In this document: piece after piece, positions 1 to 9,100 of the stretch
How positions within the stretch are numbered: the stretch's first letter is position 1
Layout of the letters: each line of letters starts with the position of its first letter
Origin: DASVVT01 sp036386415
GTDB lineage: Bacteria; Acidobacteriota; Blastocatellia; Pyrinomonadales; Pyrinomonadaceae
Assembly (NCBI GenBank): GCA_036386415.1
Contig: DASVVT010000074.1
Coordinates: 1-32,958, forward strand
DNA length: 32,958 nucleotides
Direction of reading: 5' to 3'
Position numbers and translations under genes: made by a program
Notes under the pieces: model-generated
Seen by the model: only the letters and a program-made list of their open reading frames with translations
What the model was told of the DNA's origin: nothing
The model's database searches: none

Positions 1-1
1 G

Positions 2-355
2 CTGCTCGCGGCCATAGGCATCTACGGCGTAATCTCGTATTCGGTGACAAAACGCACGCACGAGATAGGCATACGCATGGCTTTGGGCGCGCAGCGCGGC
101 GACGTGCTGCGGATGGTGATGCGGCAGGGGATGGCGCTGACGCTCGCTGGCGTCGTCGTCGGGCTCGCGGCCGCTTACGCGCTCGGGCGCTACGTGTCGA
201 GCCTTGGCAAGATGCTCTACGGCGTCGAGCCGGCCGACCCGCTGACCTTCGCCGCCATCGCCGCCCTCCTGACGCTCGTCGCCCTCGTCGCCTGCTACGT
301 CCCCGCGCGCCGCGCGACGAAGGTGGACCCGATGGAGGCGCTCAGGTACGAGTGA
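2..355 (+). CDS. ADOP-family permease, C-terminal fragment (5' end outside window)
   Basis: This frame is open from the first bases of the window and ends at TGA 353-355, so only the last 117 codons are present. The visible part is the C-terminal FtsX-like permease domain: a hydrophobic start (LLAAIGIYGVISYSV), then THEIGIRMALGAQ, two more hydrophobic helices and the ending VDPMEALRYE. The next gene ends in almost the same residues (VDPLIALRYE), so the two are tandem paralogues. Proteins of this type are inner-membrane MacB/FtsX-like permeases. In Acidobacteriota they occur as duplicated 'orphan' permeases without an adjacent ATPase, and no ATPase gene is visible here. The transported substrate is unknown. 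The stop overlaps the start of the next gene by one base (TGATG), which suggests translational coupling. Confidence 0.85.
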   Translation: MLAAIGIYGVISYSVTKRTHEIGIRMALGAQRGDVLRMVMRQGMALTLAGVVVGLAAAYALGRYVSSLGKMLYGVEPADPLTFAAIAALLTLVALVACYVPARRATKVDPMEALRYE

Positions 356-2784
356 TGCGGTCTCTGGTTCAGGACCTGCGCTTCGGGGCGCGCGTGCTCA
401 GGAAGCGGCCGGGGTTCACGGCCGTGGCCGTCGTGGCGCTCGCGCTCGGGATAGGCGCGAACACGGCCATCTTCTCGGTCGTCGAGGCCGTGCTGCTGCG
501 CCCCCTGCCTTACGAGCGGCCGGAGCAGCTCGTCTGGATGTACGAGGACGGGCGCGACGTGCCGAACCGCTGGGTCTCGTACCCGAACTTCCTCGACTGG
601 CGCGCGCGCGGCCGCAGCTTCGAGGCGATGTCGGCCACGCGCGGCTGGGCGACGACGCTGACGGGCGACGGCGGCCCGCCCGAAAGCCTCGACGCGCGCA
701 TGGTCTCGGCCGAGTACTTCGACGTGATGCGGGCGCGCCCGCTCATCGGCCGCGCCTTCCTGCGCGAAGAGGACGGGCCGGGCGCCGCGCGCGTCGTCGT
801 CCTCAGCCACGGCTTCTGGCAGAGGCGCTTCGGCGGCGACGAAAAGATTGTCGGCAAGAGCGTCACGCTCGAAGACCGCCCGTTCACGGTCGTCGGCGTG
901 ATGCCGCCCGACTTCCGACATCAGGGGCCTCCGCCCGTCTGGGTGCTGATGGGGCAGTGGACGGACGAGAAGGGCTGGATGGAGCGCGACGTGCGCATCG
1001 CCGGCAACGTCGTCGCGCGCTTGAAGGAGGGCGTCGGCGTAGAGCAGGCGCGCGCCGACATGGCCGCCGTCAAGGAGGCCCTGACGCGCGAGTCGCCCTA
1101 CACCAACGCCGGCCACGTCATACGCGTCGTCCCGCTGCGAGAGAGCATGGTCGGCGAGTCGCGCACGCCGCTGCTCCTGATGTTCGGCGCGGTCGGCTTC
1201 GTGCTGCTGATCGCGTGCGCCAACGTCGCTAACCTCCTGCTCGCTCGCGCGGCGGCCCGGGAGAAGGAGATCGCGCTACGGGCGGCGCTCGGCGCGCAAC
1301 GCCTGCGAATAGTCCGACAACTGCTCACAGAGAGCGTGCTGCTCGCCGTCCTGGGCAGCCTGCTCGGGCTGGTGTTCGCGTGGTGGGGTATGGGGGCGCT
1401 CGTGGCGATCAGCCCGCGCGACCTGGTGAACCTGCACGGCGTCGGCCTCAATCTGACGGTGCTCGCCTGGACGCTGGCCGTCTCGCTTGTGACCGGAATT
1501 ATCTTCGGCCTCGCGCCGGCCCTGGAGGCGACGCGCCTGAACCTCAACGACGCGCTCAAGGAAGGGGGCAAGGGCGCGGGGGGGCAGGGCAGCACCCGTA
1601 GCCGCCGCCTGCGGAACGCCCTCGTGGTCGCAGAAGTCGCGCTGGCGCTCGTGCTGTTGGCGAGCGCGGGATTGCTGGTCAAGAGCTTCGTCCGCCTGCA
1701 AAAGATCGACACAGGGTTCAACACGGAGAACGTGTTGACGATGGTCGTGCGTCTGCCGGACAGCAAGTACAAGGAGGATCCGCAGTTCGTCGCCTTCTTC
1801 CGTCAGGCCATGGAGCGTATCCGTACGCTCCCCGGCGTCCGCGCCGTCGGGATGGTGAACTACCTGCCGCTCTACGGCGGGCTCGGCTCCGCGACCGGCT
1901 TCACCATCGAGGGACGGCCCGCACCGCCGCCGGGCGAGGAACCCAGCACGAACGTGCGCGTGACCGACGCAGACTATTTCAGCGCGATGGGCATCCCACT
2001 GCTGCGTGGCCGCAACTTCACGGACTTAGAGACCAGCGAGGCGAGGCGCGTCATACTCATCAGCGAGTCGCTGGCTCAGCAACACTTCCCCGGAGAAGAA
2101 CCCTTGGGCAAGCGCCTCAGCGTCGGGATGTTTGACAAACCGGTGCTGACGGAGATCATCGGCATCGTCGGCGACGTGAAGTACGACAGCCTGACGGACA
2201 GAGCAGAGCCGACCGTCTACTTCCCGCACTCGGAACTCACCTACGCGTTCATGACCCTCGTCATACGAACCGATGGCGACCCCGCTCTGATGGCCCCAGC
2301 CGTCGAGCGCGAGCTGCGCGCGATAGACCCCGACCAGCCCGTCTCCGACGTGCGGACGATGAATCAGGTGATGGCCGACACGACGGGTCGCGCCCGCTTC
2401 AACACGCTCCTGCTCGCGCTCTTCGCCGGGCTGGCGACGCTGCTCGCAGCGGTCGGTATCTTCGGCGTGATGAACTACTCGGTGGCTCTGCGGACACACG
2501 AGATTGGGATCAGGATGGCTCTCGGCGCGCAGCCGGGCCGCATCCTGATGCTCATCCTCAAGCAGGGATTACTCCTCACATTGATCGGTATAGGCATCGG
2601 CCTGGTCGGCGCGCTGGCACTGACACGCGTCATGTCGGGTCTCCTCTTCGGGGTGGGCGCGACAGACCCCGTGACTTTCGCAGCCATCGTGCTGCTTCTC
2701 GCGGTCGTGTCATTAATAGCCTGTTACATCCCTGCGCGCCGAGCGACGCGCGTAGACCCGTTAATCGCCTTGAGGTACGAATAG
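355..2784 (+). CDS. ADOP-family duplicated orphan ABC permease (MacB/FtsX type)
   Basis: This encodes 809 residues from ATG 355, which overlaps the preceding TGA; a GTG at 352 in the same frame is an alternative. An N-terminal membrane segment (about residues 20-45, VAVVALALGIGANTAIFSVV) leads into a MacB periplasmic core domain (to about 240). An FtsX permease domain follows (about 270-400, LLIACANVANLLLARA and EIALRAALGAQ). Then come a second hydrophobic segment with a second periplasmic domain (about 425-650) and a second FtsX domain (about 680-805, THEIGIRMALGAQ). This duplicated layout and the length of about 800 residues are typical of the acidobacterial duplicated orphan permease family. 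No ATP-binding subunit lies beside it, so partner and substrate are unknown. These proteins are presumed to act in the inner membrane in export or envelope stress. The GC content looks higher than in the genes further right. Confidence 0.93.
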   Translation: MRSLVQDLRFGARVLRKRPGFTAVAVVALALGIGANTAIFSVVEAVLLRPLPYERPEQLVWMYEDGRDVPNRWVSYPNFLDWRARGRSFEAMSATRGWATTLTGDGGPPESLDARMVSAEYFDVMRARPLIGRAFLREEDGPGAARVVVLSHGFWQRRFGGDEKIVGKSVTLEDRPFTVVGVMPPDFRHQGPPPVWVLMGQWTDEKGWMERDVRIAGNVVARLKEGVGVEQARADMAAVKEALTRESPYTNAGHVIRVVPLRESMVGESRTPLLLMFGAVGFVLLIACANVANLLLARAAAREKEIALRAALGAQRLRIVRQLLTESVLLAVLGSLLGLVFAWWGMGALVAISPRDLVNLHGVGLNLTVLAWTLAVSLVTGIIFGLAPALEATRLNLNDALKEGGKGAGGQGSTRSRRLRNALVVAEVALALVLLASAGLLVKSFVRLQKIDTGFNTENVLTMVVRLPDSKYKEDPQFVAFFRQAMERIRTLPGVRAVGMVNYLPLYGGLGSATGFTIEGRPAPPPGEEPSTNVRVTDADYFSAMGIPLLRGRNFTDLETSEARRVILISESLAQQHFPGEEPLGKRLSVGMFDKPVLTEIIGIVGDVKYDSLTDRAEPTVYFPHSELTYAFMTLVIRTDGDPALMAPAVERELRAIDPDQPVSDVRTMNQVMADTTGRARFNTLLLALFAGLATLLAAVGIFGVMNYSVALRTHEIGIRMALGAQPGRILMLILKQGLLLTLIGIGIGLVGALALTRVMSGLLFGVGATDPVTFAAIVLLLAVVSLIACYIPARRATRVDPLIALRYE

Positions 2785-2825
2785 GGAGACACACTTTAGC
2801 CAGGGGGCGGCGGGTATGGTTTTAG

Positions 2826-2966
2826 ATTGAAGTGGTGTATCTCTGTGCATCCTCTGCGCCCTCTGTGTCTCTGTGGTGAGTCTTGTTTAAAGTAGACTCA
2901 CCACAGAGACGCAGAGAACACGGAGATGGCACAGAGAAGGGATAAAACTCGGGTCACTACTTCAAT
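2826..2966. repeat. Long imperfect palindromic repeat (hairpin-forming, MITE/REP-like)
   Basis: Inner arms 2861-2882 and 2895-2916 are reverse complements with one mismatch over 22 bp, around a 12-base loop. The pairing continues outward less perfectly, with ctctgtg/cacagag near 2841 and 2930. Outer arms 2826-2837 and 2955-2966 match 11 of 12. Each arm is itself a degenerate repeat of about 9 bases based on CACAGAGA. The hexamer TTAGAT occurs on both sides (2822-2827 and 2971-2976) and may be a target duplication, but it overlaps the outer arm. The element could also serve as a terminator for the permease gene. Confidence 0.7.
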
Positions 2967-3244
2967 GTGCTTAGATATTGCAATATGACCTGTGGGTATC
3001 AATACAGTATTGAGCTATTACAAGTGAGTACACGATTGATACGCTCCGTATCTTTATCATCAATTTCATCTCTCTCTTTAAATGACGGCTATTATGGTCT
3101 TTACGGAAGATATGCGGGAGAAGGAGCTTGCGGCATGGCAGATGCAGTTAGTCATGGTAAGCCCGCATGAACCGAAGCTGTAGCGACTATTCGCGAGAAT
3201 TCAGTTGCTAGCGAGTTGTAGGGGCTGTGCCGGGTGAAGTTTAA

Positions 3245-3309
3245 AAGGGTTATTGATTGTCGTGCCTATTGGGGCTTGGGGGAGTCTCGTAGGAACATCA
3301 ATAACCCTT
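3245..3309 (-). terminator. Perfect 13-bp inverted repeat downstream of marR
   Basis: Arms 3245-3257 (aagggttattgat) and 3297-3309 are exact reverse complements separated by 39 bases. Read on the minus strand the structure lies about 50 bases beyond the marR stop and is followed by a short T-rich stretch. The loop is long for a classical intrinsic terminator, so this may instead be a remnant of a small mobile element. Confidence 0.35.
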
Positions 3310-3359
3310 ACTTTTTTGGAGCGTACCCCTCACGTCCCAACCCGGTCGTGAATTCTGAT

Positions 3360-3845
3360 CTATTCCTCATCGTAGATGGATTCGCAGATACGCGACAATT
3401 CCAGGCAGTCGCGGCGCGACACCTTCTGGCTGAAACGCTGGTGCTCTTCGGCTATGTGCGGGTGTATTTCTTCCAGGAGCCGCAGACCCTTCTTAGTGAT
3501 GCGCGTGATGCTCAGGCGGCGATCCTCTTGGACACGCTCGCGCTCGACTAAACCTTGAGCTTCCAGCCGATCAACAAGACGCGTCACGTCCGGCGCGCTC
3601 GCTAATAAACGTGCGGCGATCTCTCCGCGCGGGTGTCCGCCGGGGTGTACGCCGCGCAAGATGCGTAGCACGTTGTACTGTGGACGCGTGATCCCGAACT
3701 CGGCGCAGACCCGCTCAAGGCGCAGACATACATAGTCTGCGGCGACAATCAGGTTAAGCATCGCTTCCTGCGCCGGGTTCTCGAAATCCGCCTTCTGCTT
3801 AATACGCCGCTTGAGAGCTTCGCCCATATAGAGAGGTTGTAGCAT
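3360..3845 (-). CDS. MarR-family transcriptional regulator
   Basis: The product has 161 residues, the usual size for MarR repressors. An N-terminal helix (residues 25-50, EAMLNLIVAADYVCLRLERV) precedes the winged helix-turn-helix: FGITRPQYNVLRILRG, then EIAARLLASAPDVTRLVDRL as the recognition helix region and LVERERVQEDRRLSITRITK as the wing with the typical DxR motif. The C-terminal helices would form the dimer interface. MarR proteins usually repress their own and a divergent gene until a small phenolic or oxidative signal binds. Here the divergent neighbour is the secreted FG-GAP protein at 4028. A palindrome at 3890-3899 is a candidate operator. I used the first ATG (complement 3843-3845); a second in-frame ATG six codons in (complement 3825-3827) is possible, since neither has a clear ribosome binding site. 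Confidence 0.92.
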   Translation of the reverse strand: MLQPLYMGEALKRRIKQKADFENPAQEAMLNLIVAADYVCLRLERVCAEFGITRPQYNVLRILRGVHPGGHPRGEIAARLLASAPDVTRLVDRLEAQGLVERERVQEDRRLSITRITKKGLRLLEEIHPHIAEEHQRFSQKVSRRDCLELSRICESIYDEE

Positions 3846-3889
3846 GAGAGGATGAGCGCGGCAATGATTTAGCTAGAGGGACAGATGCG

Positions 3890-3934
3890 TGTTGCAACAA
3901 AGACATTGACTTATCTGAGTAATAGGCTTATTTT
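3890..3934 (+). promoter_or_regulatory. Candidate sigma70-type promoter with adjacent palindromic operator
   Basis: TTGACT at 3906-3911 and TATTTT at 3929-3934 are spaced by 17 bases and would drive the gene at 4028. The perfect 10-bp palindrome TGTTGCAACA at 3890-3899 sits just upstream, between this promoter and the divergent marR gene. That is the usual position for a MarR-type operator. The assignment rests on sequence and position only. Confidence 0.4.
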
Positions 3935-4027
3935 TACCTCACCCCTGCCAGATTATCCCGACTCCAAGCGATTTTCCAACGTATCAGTGTGTCACCTACC
4001 CTGCGGTGTCGAAGGAGATCGAACACT

Positions 4028-6103
4028 ATGCGACTCACCCCTCGCAAACAAACAGCGCGACCAATATCATTAACTTTACTTGCTACCCTCTTATTGATGT
4101 CGCTTTCCGCCGTCAGCGTTTTTGCTCAATCGCCGACTTTCGTCAGGACGGACTATCCCGGACTCGGCAACAATCAGGTCGTCGGAGACTTCAACAGCGA
4201 CGGCAAACTTGATCTGGCGGGGCAAGGCGCGATGTCAGCGGCGGTCATGTTAGGCAATGGTGACGGGACGTTCGGGGCGAGGGTTGAGTATCCGGTAGCA
4301 AGCTGGAACCAGGACCTCGCGGCGGGTGACTTCAACGGCGACGGGAGATTAGATTTAGTCGTCACCATCAACGAGCCGCAAATCAGCCTCTCGCTGCTCA
4401 CAGGCAACGGCGACGGGACGTTCAACGCGCCCGTTAATTTCCCCAACACTTCCGGTTTTGATTCGCCCGCGATTGTTGCCACTGATCTTAACAACGATGG
4501 CAGGCTCGATTTAGTCATCGGCCATCAAGTCGCCTGCTTTACCGCCCCTTGCACTGTCTCGCGGACAATTACCGTGATGCTCGGGATAGGCGACGGCACG
4601 TTCCAACCTGCGACAGAGATCGATATTGGGACGGAGACGGCAAAGATTGCTGTCGGTGATTTCAATCGTGATGGTTTGAAAGATTTAGGCATCGCTAGTT
4701 CGCGGGCGCGAGTCTGTATCCTTCTTGGTGTTGGTGATGGCACGTTCAATCAGCAACCGACTCTCACGCTGATCACCGAAAACAATCTTGGCATGGATGC
4801 TACTGATATAGATGTCGCTGACCTTAACCGCGACACCCTGGAGGATTTGGTGGTGGCGGTAGCTCTTAACGGGAGCAAGACTGCAATTCTGACCGGCAAC
4901 GGCGACGGCACGTTCCGCCAGCCACCCTTGCTTATCACTGAGCCCGGCATAAACGTTCCTCAGTATCAAGCCGTCGCCGACTACAACGGCGATGGTTTTC
5001 TGGACCTTGCGCTTGCTTTAGCGAATGGTAATTCAGGCTTGATGGAGATACTGAACGGCAACGGCGATGGCACATTTCAGCCTCCGGTGTATTACCTGAA
5101 GCCGCCCGATAGATCGAGCCTCGGCGGGATCGCGATCATCACAGCGGACTTCAATAAGGATAGTAAGCCGGACATCGCGCTGGGAATCGGAGGCGCCAGC
5201 CACAGCCATGCGGTCTTAAGAAATACTACCGGAGGCGCTTCAGTTCCGCTCGCTTACGGCAGCGTCAACGTCACACCGTCGAGCGTCGCGGGCGGCCAGA
5301 GCGCGACGGTCAACGTGAGTTTGGCGACCGGCGCGGTAGCACCTGCGGGTGGTCTTCAGTTTGCAGTTTCCAGCAGCAACACTGCTGCCGTCACAGTACC
5401 TTCAACGGTTCTTATGCCAGCCGGAAGCTCAAGCGTCAAATTCAGCGCGAGCACGAAAAGCGTGACCTCTACTCAAACCGCCAGCATCAGGGTTTCAAAC
5501 AGCCAGCTCGGCAGCCGCAGCGTTAGCCTGACGGTGACGCCGCCGCCCGCCAGCACAATCACGCTGTCGGCTTTAACATTAACTCCGACTTCGGTCACGG
5601 GTGGGAATACATCTCAAGGCAAGGTCACTTTGAGCGCCGCTGCTCCGGCTGCGACCAACGTCAACCTCGCCAGCAGCAACAGCGCACGCGCAACGGTCCC
5701 GGCGAGCGTGACTGTTCCGGCGGGCGCGACATCAGCGACTTTTAACATCAACACCACAACAGTGACTTCGACAACCAGCGCGACGATCAGTGCGACACTG
5801 AGCGGTGTGACGCGCAATGCAACGCTCAAGATCAATCCCGCGTCTTCGACCACCGACACGGTTACGATCACGCGCGCCGAGTACGAGACGGACAAACGCA
5901 CGTTGCGCGTCGAAGCAACGAGCACGCGCTCAACAGCGACGCTGCAAGTTTTCGTCACATCGAGCGGGCAGTTGATAGGCACGCTGACGAACAATGGCGG
6001 CGGCAAATACAGCAGAGAGTTCAGCGTATCTGTTAACCCGCAAAGCATCACCGTCCGCAGCAGCCTGGGTGGTTCGGCGACGAGGTCTGTCGTTGCTCGC
6101 TGA
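4028..6103 (+). CDS. Secreted FG-GAP/VCBS repeat protein with Ig-like repeats and shared C-terminal domain
   Basis: The start is ATG 4028, preceded by AAGGAG (4012-4017); an upstream in-frame GTG (3989) would bury the signal peptide. The 691-residue product begins with a signal peptide (basic MRLTPRKQTARPIS, hydrophobic core, cleavage near VFA-QSP). Residues about 45-400 hold at least seven FG-GAP/VCBS repeats with calcium-binding-like loops, such as DFNSDGKLDL, DFNGDGRLDL, DLNNDGRLDL and DYNGDGFLDL, expected to fold as an integrin-like beta-propeller. Two Ig-like beta repeats follow (about 410-605, with GGNTSQGKVTLS and SSNSARATVPASVTVPAG). The last 83 residues (609-691) closely match the end of the next protein. 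The role is unknown; an extracellular adhesive or surface protein is likely. It is divergent from marR and may be controlled by it. Confidence 0.9.
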   Translation: MRLTPRKQTARPISLTLLATLLLMSLSAVSVFAQSPTFVRTDYPGLGNNQVVGDFNSDGKLDLAGQGAMSAAVMLGNGDGTFGARVEYPVASWNQDLAAGDFNGDGRLDLVVTINEPQISLSLLTGNGDGTFNAPVNFPNTSGFDSPAIVATDLNNDGRLDLVIGHQVACFTAPCTVSRTITVMLGIGDGTFQPATEIDIGTETAKIAVGDFNRDGLKDLGIASSRARVCILLGVGDGTFNQQPTLTLITENNLGMDATDIDVADLNRDTLEDLVVAVALNGSKTAILTGNGDGTFRQPPLLITEPGINVPQYQAVADYNGDGFLDLALALANGNSGLMEILNGNGDGTFQPPVYYLKPPDRSSLGGIAIITADFNKDSKPDIALGIGGASHSHAVLRNTTGGASVPLAYGSVNVTPSSVAGGQSATVNVSLATGAVAPAGGLQFAVSSSNTAAVTVPSTVLMPAGSSSVKFSASTKSVTSTQTASIRVSNSQLGSRSVSLTVTPPPASTITLSALTLTPTSVTGGNTSQGKVTLSAAAPAATNVNLASSNSARATVPASVTVPAGATSATFNINTTTVTSTTSATISATLSGVTRNATLKINPASSTTDTVTITRAEYETDKRTLRVEATSTRSTATLQVFVTSSGQLIGTLTNNGGGKYSREFSVSVNPQSITVRSSLGGSATRSVVAR

Positions 6104-6115
6104 AGACAGCAACGA
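6090..6115 (+). terminator. Weak hairpin overlapping the stop codon
   Basis: Arms 6090-6097 (tcgttgct) and 6108-6115 (agcaacga) are perfect reverse complements around a 10-base loop that contains the TGA stop. No T-run follows, so termination is uncertain. Confidence 0.25.
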
Positions 6116-6198
6116 GCGCCCGTCGCGGTTTATATGATTGCGTTCATCAATAAGCAGGGTTTTCGCTCATCTGTGTTATCTCTTTGAAAGGGGCTAAA

Positions 6199-9100
6199 AT
6201 GAGACTCAATGCGAGCCTTTTTATACTCATCCTCCTTGCTTCGTGTTTCATTTACGCAGCTACGTATCGGGAGCTGGCGCTTGTAGAGACGAGTGCACGC
6301 GCGGCTGCCGCCGAAGACGTGCGCGAACAGTCTAAGCGGGCGAGGCCGCCCCTCGACTTCATCGAAAACCAGGGACAATGGGATTCGTCTGCGCGCTTCG
6401 TGGCGCAGAAGGGCGCGATGACCGCGCGCTTCGGGCGCGACCGTATAGAGTTATGGCACGGGAAGGAGCAGAGGGCTTCGCTTGCCTTGAGCTTCGAGGG
6501 CGCTTCCGCAGGCGTCACGGTTGTGGGCGAAGGAAAACAGGCAGGCTATTACAACTTCTTTTCGGGGAATGATCCGAAGAAGTGGCGGTCGAGAGTCGCT
6601 GCCTACAGCAGCATATTGTATCGCGGAGTCTACGACGGCGTGGACGTGCGCGTGCGCGAAGCGGGCGAGTTGCTTGAGTACGACCTGATGCTCGCTGCCG
6701 GAACGGATGTGTCGAAAATAGTTGCCCGCGCGGATGGTGCGACAGGGCTGGAGGTCGCAGGCGACGGGTCTCTGATTCTACAGACTGCTGCGGGGGCGAT
6801 GCGTCAGACGCCGCCCGTCACGTGGGAAGAACTGCCCGGTGGAGAGAGGCGCACCCTTCTATGTCGTTTCCGAAAGATTGACGCGCAGCGCTACGGCTTC
6901 GAGGTAGTCGGGCGAAGCGGCAACCTGCCGCTCGTCATTGATCCCGGACTCGAATGGGCGACGTACCTGGGTGGGGGCAACTGGGATGAGATTCACGACA
7001 TCGCCTCGGCGGGTGACGGCACGGGCGATGTGATTGTGGCCGGAGCGACTTTATCGCAAGACTTCACGGGGCGTCCTAACGCCGTCGCCGGATTCGTGAC
7101 GCGCTTCAGCGCAAACGGCACGCTCCTCTATAAAACAATCCTGGTCGGCTCAGACCGCGAGTGGATTCGCGGCGTGGCGGTCGCGGCTGGCGGCGAGCCC
7201 GTCGTCGTCGGCGAGAGCTTTTCACCCGACTACCCTGTCACGCCCGGCGCATATGACACGACCCACGGGCTCGAGCCGGACGGGCGAGCCAGCGCCGATG
7301 CCTTCGTCACGCGCCTGAGCGCGGCGGGCGATCAGCTCGTTTTCTCCACTTACATCGGAACCAACGAGTACGATGAGGGCGTCGCCGTCGCCATCGCGCC
7401 CAATGGAGCGGTGGTCGTCATAGGCGAAACACTGTCGCCGGTCTTCCCGACCACGCCCGGCGCGTTCGACCGGACGCATAACTGCTGCACACCCTATTTT
7501 GAAGGCGTTTTTTCGGCGCGCGACACGTTCGTCGCTCGCTTGAACGCACAGGGCAGCACGCTTGAATACTCGACTTATCTAGGCGGCTTCGGCGACGAGC
7601 TGCCGAAGAGCGTTGTCGTGGACGCGCAAGGCTTCGTCACACTGACCGGACAGATATTCTCATCGCCGGACGTTAACGCCCCGAACCTGCCGACGACGCC
7701 GGACGCGCTCGCCCGCAATCCCGTGAGCCGTGAGGGAATGACGGATGCTTTTTTGACCCGTATGAAGCTTGACGGAGGCGGCGCAACAGACCTTAGATAT
7801 TCAACCTTCCTCGCCGGAGACAGCAACGAGCAGGGCTACGCCGTTGCCCTCGACCCGATGAACCCGAATGACGTGCTCGTCTCCGGCGTCACCTATTCGA
7901 CCACCGGGGCCGTAAAGTTCCCTACGACCGCCGGAACGCTCCGCCCGACCTCCAACAGCATTGACGGTTTCGTCATGCGCTTCCGATTTCCGACCACAGG
8001 CAGCGCGAGCCTCGTCTGGTCCACGCTCTTCGGCGGCTTAGACTACGAAGAAGTCTCAGACCTCGCGGTGGACAGTGACGGGACAATCATCCTCACGGGC
8101 GAGACGCGCTCGTTCGATTTTCCGGCCACGCCGGGAGCTTTCGACCGGTCGGTCGCTATCTCGACCGGCGTGCTCTGGTTCGACGCCTACGCTGCGCGCA
8201 TCAGCGCCGACGGCTCGCGTGTGCTTTACGGAACATACCTCGGCGGGAGCTATAACGATCGGCACGCACAACTCGCCCTCGTCGCCCCGAACACCGCTGT
8301 CGTCGCCGGCTGGACTCTTTCGGGCGACTTCCCTGTCACTCCCGGCGCGCATGACATGATTCTCAACAACGACGGCATCGGCGGCGTGGCTGGCGGCCCC
8401 GGAGGCACGCCGTTCGACGGCTTCGTCGCCCGGATTGCGCTCCTGCCAGACAATGACGGCGATGACACGGTCGCCGCACCGTCCCTGCTCGCACCGGCTA
8501 ACGGCACATTCCAACCGACCAACACGATCATCAATTTCGACTGGGAGGATGTCGCCGACCCGTCGGGATTGGACGGCTACCACATCCAGCTCAACCAGAG
8601 ACCGGATTTCGTCTGCTGTAACGACTGGCAAGAGGTCTGGACGAAGAACTCGGACTGGATAGCCACCGTCCGCTTCGACGGGCCTTACTACTGGCGCGTT
8701 CAAACCGCCGACCGCTCAGGCAACCTGAGCGAGTGGTCGGAGGTGCGTACTTTCAACACCGGTGCTGGAGTTTCCACGCTCAATGTCAACCCGCCGAGCG
8801 TCGAGGGCGGCAACCCGTCGCAGGGGGAGGTCACGCTGACTTCAACGGCCACGCCCGGCGGCGCCGTCGTTTCGCTTAGGAGCAGTAACACCTCGGTCGC
8901 GACCGTGCCCGTGAGCGTCTCGATCCCGTCGGGCAGCAACTTGGCTAGATTCACTGTCTCGACCAGAGCCGTTTCGGTCACGACCAACGTGACTATCACT
9001 GCCACCCACAACTCGACCAGCCGAGATGTGGTTCTGACAGTAACGCCTACCACCGCGCCGCCCGCAGCACCGGTTTTACAGAGTCCGGCCAATAACGCGA

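Larger units (their letters stand above)
2785..3359. other. Gene-poor stretch with a palindrome and a doubtful 33-codon frame
   Basis: I find no well-supported gene here. The left part holds a long palindromic repeat (2826-2966) and the right end a 13-bp inverted repeat (3245-3309); both are listed separately. Between them a 33-codon frame runs from ATG 3082 to TAG 3181-3183, with a protein-like end (MVSPHEPKL), but it has no ribosome binding site. It could be a remnant of a decayed gene. The base composition is clearly more AT-rich than in the flanking permease genes. Confidence 0.5.

Noticed and set aside
295..1116. 273-codon minus-strand frame inside the ADOP genes
   Set aside because: It is an antisense shadow of a well-conserved permease in GC-rich DNA, with no recognisable motif.
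2967..3170. 67-codon plus-strand frame
   Set aside because: It has no ribosome binding site and no protein-like pattern. It overlaps the edge of a palindromic repeat.
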